Assembly: GCA_036501185.1 (NCBI GenBank)
Contig: DASYAU010000024.1
Location: forward strand, 1 to 5,737
DNA from: Korobacter sp036501185
GTDB lineage: Bacteria; Acidobacteriota; Terriglobia; Terriglobales; Acidobacteriaceae
Reading direction: 5' to 3'
DNA: 5,737 nucleotides
A program made the position numbers and the translations under genes. Below the pieces are notes generated by a model. That model saw only the letters and a program-made list of their open reading frames with translations, was not told the DNA's origin and did no database searches. Shown piece after piece: positions 1-5,406 of this stretch (position 1 is the stretch's first letter; each line of letters opens with the position of its first letter).

Positions 1-112
1 CTGTGCTACGGCGACTGCTGGGGAGCCGCACCAAAGTACCAATGCAACAAATGCCGAGGCGATCTTGCAACTCACTCGAACTTGGATGGGCATGGTTCGT
101 GTCGCTCGGATA

Positions 113-526
113 TCAGGGCTTTTCGTCAAAAACCGCCACATCTTCCCAATGCGATAGCTTCAATCTCTGCTCTCTCGGTGTCCGGGAATAGCCGTCAGTT
201 TCGATGATCAATTGTCGCGGACCGGACCAAGAAGCTCTTATCGTGGGCTGGTCTTTGACCGCGAAGACCCACGACCTGTTGTCTTCTCCATCAAACGTAC
301 TTCCCCCGCGTCGGATGCTCACGATTCTTGTATAAGGAGTCATCGCCCCGCAGTTTCGTTCGAAAACCGTAGCCACATACCGCCCGTCGGGCGAAGCCGA
401 CTCCGAGAGGACGCTGTGACCACACTCAAAAGAGAGCACGCTGGAACGAGCATAAAAGTAGAGGAGGCAACCCGCGATAACAGAGGTTGCCAGAATAGTG
501 ATCCACAATTTCTTCTTGAGACGCAC
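113..526 (-). CDS. Small membrane-anchored or lipoprotein-like protein of unknown function
   Basis: The protein has 137 residues from the GTG at 526. I do not recognise a named family with certainty. The N-terminus MRLKKKLW is basic and is followed by a hydrophobic stretch (residues 9-25). This contains IAGC (17-20), which fits a lipobox, so the product may be a lipoprotein; but residues 21-25 stay hydrophobic, so an uncleaved N-terminal anchor is equally possible. The rest is soluble and presumably outside the cytoplasm. It contains SPDGRYVATVFERNCGA (45-61), a pattern I recall from small hypothetical proteins with a 'SPDGKY...CGATT' core. Cys35 and Cys59 could form a disulfide. The start is uncertain. 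GTG 526 puts the signal-like segment at the N-terminus and has GAGGTG at 538-543, 11 bases upstream. GTG 601 has AGGA at 609-612, 7 bases upstream, and would add 25 residues; TTG 634 is also open. No partner gene is adjacent. Confidence 0.7.
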   Translation of the reverse strand: MRLKKKLWITILATSVIAGCLLYFYARSSVLSFECGHSVLSESASPDGRYVATVFERNCGAMTPYTRIVSIRRGGSTFDGEDNRSWVFAVKDQPTIRASWSGPRQLIIETDGYSRTPREQRLKLSHWEDVAVFDEKP

Positions 527-634
527 TTTGCGCAAGCCACCTCTTTCTTGATGCTTCAAGTGAGAACCGACCGAGCCCTCGGGCTTACTTCTTGCCCCCA
601 CAGTTTCTTCCTGCCGTGCATTTGCCGTACGCAA

Positions 635-822
635 ATCCGCCTTGATATAAATCTGCCCCTCCTCGTCGTCGCCTTAGGGAGGCGTTCCACCCCAGGGGTT
701 TAATCTCGATCCGGGATCACTGTTTTCAGGAGCAAGCCCAGCGCAGCCCTAAGCAGGACAGGCCTCGCCAAGGTAAGAAGAAGGAAGTAACCCATGAATA
801 CAGTGGGGGATGGGAGAGATGA
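635..822. other. Intergenic stretch with no recognisable gene
   Basis: I see no convincing gene here. A small perfect inverted repeat CGCCT-TAGGG-AGGCG sits at about 670-684, followed by the palindromic ACCCCAGGGGT near 690-700. Neither has a T-run good enough to call a terminator. If the tRNA fragment at 823-867 is a right-hand att site, this stretch is the ancestral chromosomal flank just downstream of the original tRNA-Pro gene. Confidence 0.4.
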
Positions 823-867
823 TGGTCGGGGCGAATGGATTTGAACCATCGACCTCCTGGTCCCGAA
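823..867 (-). other. 3' half of tRNA-Pro(CGG); putative integration (att) site
   Basis: Read on the minus strand, this is a tRNA from the anticodon loop to the 3' end. In order it has loop TTCGGGA (anticodon CGG), 3' anticodon stem CCAGG, variable region AGGTC, T arm GATGG-TTCAAAT-CCATT, acceptor 3' strand CGCCCCG, discriminator A and encoded CCA. The acceptor strand implies C1-G72, which is typical of bacterial proline tRNAs. The bases 5' of the loop are GGAAG, not the CCTGG needed to pair with CCAGG, and no D arm or 5' acceptor strand follows, so this cannot be a working tRNA. A 45-base tRNA 3' half ending exactly at the anticodon loop is the usual product of tyrosine-integrase insertion into a tRNA gene. 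The polarity puts the inserted element at higher coordinates and the original chromosome at lower ones. An old tRNA pseudogene is the alternative. Confidence 0.82.
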
Positions 868-1382
868 CTTCCACAAGAAAAATCTAAACCGTTGAATCGG
901 CGTCGGATGCCATGCATCTTCCCCCTTTAGTCGGGCTACTTACTGGGCTACGCTCCAATCGCCAGCTGATGCTCGCTTACGCACGGCTCCTGAGAATTGC
1001 TGGATCGTTGGCCGGTCACTCTAGAGGTTAAACGAGAGCGAACAAAAGAGCCAGGAACGAGTTCGCGTCAGCCGCTCGACGACTGACTCGTTACAATCTC
1101 GCAACTTATTCATTTGGACGTGGATTTCTGAGTTAGGACCTCAGCGGCTGAGACAAAAGCCATAGGTCTGTCGAAGTGCTTAGATCCATAGACTTTGCAG
1201 GACTCCGTTCCTATAACGTGGATCCGGCCTGGCGGGACTATGATGAATCTTTGTGAATTACAGTCTGCAGGGTTGGGCGGTGGATCCGGAGCGGCCTCGG
1301 CGGCGACGGAGTGTGAGTACCGAGCCGATCGCTAGTACGTGCAGCAACTGGCGGATGCAGTTTCCCTGAAAACGCTCGCGCA
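868..1382. other. Long non-coding stretch between the tRNA fragment and the permease promoter
   Basis: There is no open frame with recognisable protein content on either strand. Small structures are visible: the palindrome CTCAGC-G-GCTGAG at 1140-1152, and the direct repeat GTGGATCCGG at 1218-1227 and 1280-1289. No integrase is recognisable, although one would often lie beside an att site. The stretch could be decayed element DNA or an extended regulatory region. Confidence 0.45.
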
Positions 1383-1396
1383 GTGACGGAAGTCAC
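1383..1396. promoter_or_regulatory. Inverted repeat GTGAC-N4-GTCAC, candidate operator
   Basis: GTGAC (1383-1387) and GTCAC (1392-1396) form a perfect 5-base inverted repeat separated by GGAA. It ends 8 bases before the proposed -35 box of the permease promoter, a position typical of an activator site. The repeat is short, so chance is possible and no regulator can be named. Confidence 0.3.
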
Positions 1397-1404
1397 CTGC
1401 AACA

Positions 1405-1432
1405 TTGCGAACTTTCAAGACCGGTATAGAAT
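1405..1432 (+). promoter_or_regulatory. Candidate sigma-70 promoter for the permease-kynureninase operon
   Basis: TTGCGA (1405-1410) and TAGAAT (1427-1432) are separated by 16 bases. The -10 region reads TATAGAAT, so TATAGA (1425-1430) is an alternative -10 with a shorter spacer. Transcription would begin near 1439 and leave a leader of roughly 85 bases before the ATG at 1526. This is the best promoter-like sequence upstream of the operon. Confidence 0.45.
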
Positions 1433-1452
1433 GGCGCCTGTTTTTGAAGCGG

Positions 1453-1459
1453 AAAGGAG
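1453..1459 (+). promoter_or_regulatory. Strong Shine-Dalgarno sequence AAAGGAG with no start codon in range
   Basis: AAAGGAG is a near-perfect ribosome-binding sequence in the operon leader, but no ATG, GTG or TTG follows within normal spacing in any frame. The first in-frame candidates for the permease are GTG 1499 and ATG 1526, about 40 and 66 bases further on, and neither has its own Shine-Dalgarno sequence. The site may be a relic of a lost start, a standby site, or part of leader structure. Confidence 0.4.
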
Positions 1460-1525
1460 ATCAATCCAAGAAACAGTAGCGGCGGCCGTAGCGCGGTCGT
1501 GGGCTACCCTTCGCTCGTCAACTTC

Positions 1526-2866
1526 ATGGTGCAAAAACCTCCCCAACTCCGCCACGAGCTCCGCGCAGGACAAATGGCCATGGTCGCGATCGGCGGCTCG
1601 ATCGGCACCGGTCTTCTGCTGGGATCGGGCGCGGCGGTCCAGATCGCCGGGCCAGGAGTCATCCTCTCCTACATCCTGGGCGCGCTGATTGCTTTCACCG
1701 TGACGACAGCGCTGGGCGAAATGTCGAGCCTGCATCCAGCCGCCGGCTCGTTTGGAGTCTACGCCGATAAGTACCTGAACCGCTGGGCAGGCTTCATTTC
1801 GCGTTATGGATACTGGTTTTCACTGGTAATCGCCATCAGCGGTGAACTCGTGGCATCCGCCACGTACATGCGTTACTGGTTCCCACATATTCCCGCCACG
1901 GCCTGGATTGCGGGATTTGCGACGCTCCTGCTAATCATTAATTTGGGTGCGGTACACACCGTCGGCAGTCTTGAATACTGGTTCGCGATGATCAAGGTCG
2001 TAGCGATTGCGGCCTTCATTCTGATCGGCGCCGGATTGCTGCTAGGCGAAAGGGCGCAAGCGCACTACACCGCCGATGGCGGTTTCCTGCCGCATGGTGC
2101 CGCAGGTCCGTTGCTGGCGCTCCCGTTTGTTCTGTTCAATTTTCTTGGAACTGAGATGGTGGCCATCTCTTCGGGCGAAGCACGTTCCACTTCGGACATC
2201 GTGCGCGCAACTTACATATCGTTGGGCGTTCTCACCTTCGTTTATTTATGCGCGTCCGCGGTACTGGTAGGAGTGGTGCCGTGGAACCTGGTTGGCGTGG
2301 GGCAGAGTCCCTTCGTGACGGTGTTCGAGGTGGCGCACGTGCCGGCCATTTCACTGGTGATGAACTTCGTGGTGCTGACGGCCGCGCTCTCCGGTGCGAA
2401 CGCCGCCCTGTATGTGACTTCGCGCATGCTGTACTCGCTGGCTGAGTCTGGATACGCGCCGGCAAGACTCGCGCAGCTATCGGCAATGGGCTCGCCGCGT
2501 AACGCCGTGCTGCTATCGGCGTCGGGAATCGGGATCGCCCTGGTCGTGCAGTACGTCGCACCGCAAAATGCTTTCCTGTATATCATCGGGGCTTCGTTGG
2601 TCGGCGGAATGCTGGCGTGGTGTATCGCGCTCGCCTCGCACGTGGCCATGCGCAAAAGGCTGTCGCCAGAGCAAGTGGCTGCGCTGCCGATGCGCGCTCC
2701 CGGCGGAGCAGCGGCATCCAAGGTCGCGTTCGCGGCGATTGTGGTGATCGTGCTGTGCACGTGGTGGACACCGCAGGCTCGCATTACCATTGTCAGTGCA
2801 GGTCCGTATCTGTTTCTCTTGACCGTCTTCTATCTCATGGCGAAAAAAGCACGCTCCCGGAACTAG
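1526..2866 (+). CDS. Amino-acid permease, APC superfamily, AAT/GabP-like
   Basis: This is an inner-membrane secondary transporter that imports an amino acid or related amine, probably with protons. It has 446 residues from ATG 1526, close to E. coli GabP (466 by my recall). About twelve hydrophobic segments are visible, roughly at 17-37, 43-63, 88-112, 125-143, 152-173, 195-213, 230-251, 273-298, 326-345, 348-371, 399-413 and 421-438. The helix-1 signature IGGSIGTGLLLGSG (22-35) is followed by AGPG (41-44), LGEMSSLHPAAGSFGVYADKY (63-83) and NAALYVTSRMLYSLAESGYAP (292-312). All of these align with the GabP/AnsP/RocE group. GTG 1499 would add nine residues without improving the match, so I prefer ATG. 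Substrate specificity cannot be read from sequence; the coupled kynureninase-like gene suggests an aromatic amino acid or kynurenine, which is inference. Confidence 0.92.
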   Translation: MVQKPPQLRHELRAGQMAMVAIGGSIGTGLLLGSGAAVQIAGPGVILSYILGALIAFTVTTALGEMSSLHPAAGSFGVYADKYLNRWAGFISRYGYWFSLVIAISGELVASATYMRYWFPHIPATAWIAGFATLLLIINLGAVHTVGSLEYWFAMIKVVAIAAFILIGAGLLLGERAQAHYTADGGFLPHGAAGPLLALPFVLFNFLGTEMVAISSGEARSTSDIVRATYISLGVLTFVYLCASAVLVGVVPWNLVGVGQSPFVTVFEVAHVPAISLVMNFVVLTAALSGANAALYVTSRMLYSLAESGYAPARLAQLSAMGSPRNAVLLSASGIGIALVVQYVAPQNAFLYIIGASLVGGMLAWCIALASHVAMRKRLSPEQVAALPMRAPGGAAASKVAFAAIVVIVLCTWWTPQARITIVSAGPYLFLLTVFYLMAKKARSRN

Positions 2867-2869
2867 GTG
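2865..2869 (+). promoter_or_regulatory. Shine-Dalgarno AGGTG overlapping the permease stop codon
   Basis: AGGTG includes the last two bases of the permease TAG and ends 5 bases before ATG 2875. This fixes the start of the downstream gene and suggests translational coupling. A longer open frame reaching back to 2617 overlaps the permease and is not believable as coding. Confidence 0.6.
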
Positions 2870-2874
2870 CCGGC

Positions 2875-4032
2875 ATGACTGACCCTCTCTTGCGCTATCG
2901 CCAGGAGTTCCCAATCTTGGAGAAGACGACTTATCTCATCAGCAATTCACTGGGTGCGATGCCGCGTGGAGTCTTTGATGCACTCCACGACTATGCCGGG
3001 GTTTGGGCTGCGCGCGGAGTGCGTGCGTGGGAGGAACACTGGTGGACGCTGCCGCTGGAGATCGGCAACCAAATCGCTGAGCTGATGAACGCGCCGATGA
3101 ATTCAGTGGCCATGCACGGCAATGTCACCCAGTGCCAGGCAGTGGTCGCTTCCTGCTTTGACTTCAGCGACGAGCGCAATAAGGTGGTTTACACGGATTT
3201 GAACTTTCCTTCCGTGATGTATTTCTGGGAAGCGCAGCGGCAACGCGGCGCGCGCGTCCACATGGTAAAGACGGATGATGGGATCGAGGTTCCGACCGAA
3301 CGGCTGCTCGATGCGATTGACGAAACCACGCTGCTCGTTCCGGTGTCGCACGTGATCTTCCGCAGCTCGTATATTAACGATGCCAAGGCGATCTGCGAGA
3401 AGGCCCACAGGGTGGGCGCGCACGTGATTCTCGACACCTTTCAATCGCTCGGCTCTGGCGTTCCCGTGGACGTGCGAGATCTCAACGTGGACTTTGCCTG
3501 CGGAGGACTGATGAAGTGGCTCTGCGGCGGTCCCGGAGCCGCCTATCTCTACGTACGCCCGGATTTGGCCAGCACGCTAGCGCCGAAGTTCACGGGATGG
3601 CTTGCGCACGAGAATCCCTTCGGTTTTGAAACCGGCGCGACGCGCTACACGCACGGGGCTTATCGGTTCATTAACGGAACGCCGAACATTCCGGCTCTGT
3701 ACGCTGCTCTTCCCGGACTGAAGATTCTCCGCGAACTGGCCATGCTTCAGGTGCGCGAAAAATCGCAGCGTCTCACGGCGCGGATCGTCTCGCTGGCAGA
3801 GCAACGCGGCTGGCACGTCAACACACCGCGCAATCCGGCGCGCCGCGGCGGCACCGTTGCAGTGAATATGCCCAAGGCAAAGGCAGTGTGCGCCGAGTTG
3901 CTCAAGCGCGACATTCTGGTTGACTGGCGGCCGGGCGGCGGCGTGAGGATGTCGCCACACTTCTACAATAAGGATGAGGAAATAGATTTCGCGATGGCGG
4001 CAGCCGACGAGATCCTTCGCACCATGCCGTGA
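2875..4032 (+). CDS. Kynureninase-like fold-type I PLP enzyme (class V aminotransferase family)
   Basis: This is a 385-residue cytoplasmic PLP enzyme whose closest recognisable relatives are kynureninases, which split L-kynurenine into anthranilate and L-alanine. Family marks are YLISNSLGAMP (20-30), NFPSVMY (110-116), VILDTFQSLGSGVPVD (184-199), VDFACGGLMKWLCGGPGAAY (205-224) with Lys214 as PLP Schiff-base lysine, GWLAHENP (241-248), FINGTPNIP (265-273) and GVRMSPHFYN (356-365) with Arg358 as likely carboxylate ligand. By my recalled human numbering, Ser75, Asp250, Lys276, Trp305, Asn333 and Arg434 are kept as Ser25, Asp187, Lys214, Trp242, Asn267 and Arg358. Tyr275, His253 and Asp168 appear replaced by Met213, Gln190 and Val114. 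It is therefore either a divergent kynureninase branch or a relative with another substrate. It starts 8 bases after the permease. No other kynurenine-pathway gene is in the window. Confidence 0.85.
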   Translation: MTDPLLRYRQEFPILEKTTYLISNSLGAMPRGVFDALHDYAGVWAARGVRAWEEHWWTLPLEIGNQIAELMNAPMNSVAMHGNVTQCQAVVASCFDFSDERNKVVYTDLNFPSVMYFWEAQRQRGARVHMVKTDDGIEVPTERLLDAIDETTLLVPVSHVIFRSSYINDAKAICEKAHRVGAHVILDTFQSLGSGVPVDVRDLNVDFACGGLMKWLCGGPGAAYLYVRPDLASTLAPKFTGWLAHENPFGFETGATRYTHGAYRFINGTPNIPALYAALPGLKILRELAMLQVREKSQRLTARIVSLAEQRGWHVNTPRNPARRGGTVAVNMPKAKAVCAELLKRDILVDWRPGGGVRMSPHFYNKDEEIDFAMAAADEILRTMP

Positions 4033-4113
4033 CCCAACGGACCACATGGGCCAGCTCGGAATATCGAAGGAAAAGCGGCTCTCTACGAAGGACTTCTTCA
4101 GATTACGCGTTGT
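4033..4113. other. Short convergent intergenic gap without a clear terminator
   Basis: The operon and the minus-strand gene end facing each other across 81 bases. I see only a weak GAAG-N5-CTTC hairpin near 4087-4099 and no T-run, so termination here may be Rho-dependent or bidirectional readthrough may occur. Confidence 0.3.
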
Positions 4114-4620
4114 CTAATATTTCCGTTCGAATTTTGGGTCGAGGACTTTGCGGGCGCTTTCCACACCAACGACGGGCAACGACGGGTCGCTCAAAAGCCC
4201 GAGCTGTTTCAAGACGGATGCTTGGTCCCAATAGATGTGCTCGTGGGCGAGTTTGCCGTCGCGGAAACGAACAATCGCGACCAGAGGCACTTCGACGCGG
4301 CGATTGGTGGGCGGAATTCCGGGCAGCATCCAGGGCATTTCCTGTGTGTGAGTGAAGGAGAAGATCATTTCATCAACGAGCTGATCCTCGCCGACAGTGC
4401 GGGAGACGGGAGTAAGCGAGGTGTCGGGCGGCATCACGGGTATGAACTCATGCGCATAGAAGTGGCGCAGGGCGGCCTTGCCGTAACCGCCCGTCATGAC
4501 GGGGATGTGGTTGACGTAAGCGTCCTCGGTCATGGTGGCCAGCGTGGCTTCGGTGTCACGCGTGACGAATTCGTCTGCAGTGTGTTCTTGCCAGAGTTTG
4601 CTGAGGTCGTGTCGTGGCAT
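4114..4620 (-). CDS. NTF2/SnoaL-like family protein
   Basis: The protein has 168 residues, no signal peptide and no membrane segment. It fits one NTF2-like cone-shaped alpha+beta domain. Recognisable stretches are DTEATLATMTEDAYVNHIPV (22-41), MTGGYGKAALRHFYAHEFIP (42-61), TPVSRTVGEDQLVDEMIFSF (70-89), WMLPGIPPTNRRVEVPLVAI (97-116) and RDGKLAHEHIYWDQASVL (120-137). The His-rich HEHIYWDQ is the most conserved-looking part and could line the pocket (His126, His128, Asp132). I recall this variant both alone and fused to dienelactone hydrolase (carboxymethylenebutenolidase) domains in other bacteria. That hints at a role with a small cyclic or lactone substrate, but no reaction can be assigned. 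It is convergent with the kynureninase-like gene and has its own promoter. No Shine-Dalgarno precedes the ATG, which is explained by a leaderless start. Confidence 0.88.
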   Translation of the reverse strand: MPRHDLSKLWQEHTADEFVTRDTEATLATMTEDAYVNHIPVMTGGYGKAALRHFYAHEFIPVMPPDTSLTPVSRTVGEDQLVDEMIFSFTHTQEMPWMLPGIPPTNRRVEVPLVAIVRFRDGKLAHEHIYWDQASVLKQLGLLSDPSLPVVGVESARKVLDPKFERKY

Positions 4621-4627
4621 GGCAGGG

Positions 4628-4655
4628 ATTATACTTCGCTTCTCGCCTGCATCAA
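4628..4655 (-). promoter_or_regulatory. Near-consensus sigma-70 promoter giving a leaderless mRNA
   Basis: On the minus strand, TTGATG (4655-4650) and a perfect TATAAT (4633-4628) are separated by 16 bases. Only 7 bases (4627-4621) separate the -10 box from the ATG at 4620. Transcription normally starts about 7 bases after the -10 box, so the first base of the message would be at or next to the A of the start codon. No Shine-Dalgarno is present. Confidence 0.65.
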
Positions 4656-4740
4656 TTATTGTGTCGGCTTGGTCGGCTCATGAATCCGAAAAGCAAGTTC
4701 GCGTCGGAGGTATTATTCCCGATGAGATCCACGCTAGTGA

Positions 4741-5201
4741 TCTATCGGACGCGCGTTTTCAGGAAAGCGTGAAGTGTGGCGAGGTGCTCTGCGCGCGTTC
4801 GATATTTCCGAGGTTGCGGTGGATGCCCGGCGGCATCGCTTCGATATTGTGCTCGTTGCTGCCTTTGATAGGGTGGCGCGAAGCGTTCGCCATTTCCTGG
4901 AAGTGCTCGACGAATTGAATCATCTCAACATCGAGTTCGTCAGTCTGCGCGAAAATATTGACACGGAAGCCCACTGGGCCGGGCGATAGTCGTTACTGTA
5001 GGTGCGATTGCCCAGCTTGAAAAAAGTTTAATCGTCGAGAGAGTTCGAGCCGGGATGCTTCAAGCGAAATTGGAGGGGCGCCGGATTGGCCGCACGCCGT
5101 TGAATATTGACCGCGAGCAAGACGTTGCTGACCGCCCGAGCCGCGTTCATGAGCTGACCCTACTTTTCGCTCGGGCCGATGGCGGTTTGGCCGGGTCCTA
5201 G
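4741..5201 (+). pseudogene. Serine recombinase (resolvase/invertase), truncated and frameshifted
   Basis: This is the remnant of a small serine recombinase, an enzyme that cuts and rejoins DNA through an active-site serine. In the first frame (4741-4967) it reads DARRHRFDIVLVAAFDRVAR (4822-4881) and LNIEFVSLRENIDT. The DRVAR motif holds the two catalytic arginines of the family. The frame then stops at TAG 4987. Two bases on from the old frame it continues as SPLGRAIVVTVGAIAQLEKS, then LIVERVRAGMLQAKLEGRRI and GRTP, the long E helix and linker to the DNA-binding domain, ending at TAG 5201. Restoring one G near 4966 (GACACGG to GACACGGG) rejoins both parts as NIDTGSPLGRA. The expected 'RVS' serine motif is missing; MRSTLVIYRTRVF in another frame at 4722-4760 may be what is left of it. 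The C-terminal helix-turn-helix is also not intact. It is very probably inactive. Confidence 0.85.
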
Positions 5202-5357
5202 CACGACCGTCTCGAACCGAGCCAGTATGACGGGAAACGTTAATGTGGCTACGGACGTAAATGACGCGACGGCCAACTACCGTTTTTGGCCCCGGCTCTT
5301 GCGGCAATTCGCTCGTGACTGGTGCATCGCCTCGGACGGCAGCACTCAAAAACGTGG
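5202..5357. other. Gap between recombinase remnant and terminator
   Basis: I see no intact gene. A short stretch reading PSTTVSN in the first recombinase frame (about 5197-5217) resembles a recombinase helix-turn-helix and may be decayed sequence from the same gene. The rest is unremarkable. Confidence 0.3.
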
Positions 5358-5379
5358 GGGCGGCCTCCCCCGGCCGCCC
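5358..5379. terminator. GC-rich hairpin terminator, probably bidirectional
   Basis: GGGCGGCC (5358-5365) pairs perfectly with GGCCGCCC (5372-5379) around a six-base loop. On the plus strand it is followed at once by a T-rich run TTTCGTTTTGCTTTT (5380-5394). On the minus strand the same stem is followed, after a few bases, by TTTTT (5352-5348 region). It lies 27 bases past the stop of the TonB-dependent receptor, so it most likely ends that transcript and also blocks plus-strand reading from the recombinase side. Confidence 0.8.
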
Positions 5380-5406
5380 TTTCGTTTTGCTTTTCAGCGA
5401 CTGCCC

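Noticed and set aside
1..112. Cysteine pairs (CYGDC and CNKC) in a plus-strand frame at the left edge, resembling a zinc-ribbon end
   Set aside because: The frame continues into sequence antisense to the gene at 113-526 without further family signs and has no visible start; chance is more likely, and too little is visible to call a partial gene.
212..703. Long plus-strand open frame opposite the small membrane-anchored protein
   Set aside because: The minus-strand protein has a signal-like N-terminus and a conserved-looking core; the plus-strand product is low in recognisable content and is a shadow.
794..844. 16-codon plus-strand frame with an RBS-like AAGGAAG before ATG 794
   Set aside because: Its second half is antisense to the tRNA fragment, so protein conservation is implausible.
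823..900. Complete tRNA gene
   Set aside because: The 5' anticodon stem, D arm and 5' acceptor strand are absent beyond 867; only the 3' half is present.
726..917. Minus-strand open frame running through the tRNA fragment
   Set aside because: Its middle is simply the translated tRNA half; no integrase motif (R-H-R-Y) can be seen.
1218..1289. Direct repeat GTGGATCCGG (two copies 62 bases apart) as a possible repeat array
   Set aside because: There are only two 10-base copies, with no further units or regular spacing; not a CRISPR or iteron set.
1383..1735. Overlapping frames on both strands at the start of the permease
   Set aside because: They overlap the well-supported helix-1 and helix-2 region of the permease in the wrong frames.
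2617..2874. N-terminal extension of the kynureninase-like frame back into the permease
   Set aside because: It overlaps the permease by 250 bases, reads as arginine-rich shadow sequence, and ATG 2875 has a good ribosome-binding site and matches the family N-terminus.
4222..4683. Plus-strand open frame opposite the NTF2-like gene
   Set aside because: It is antisense to strongly recognisable NTF2-like sequence.
4993..5349. Minus-strand open frame opposite the recombinase tail
   Set aside because: The plus strand here encodes the recognisable recombinase E helix and linker; the minus product shows nothing.
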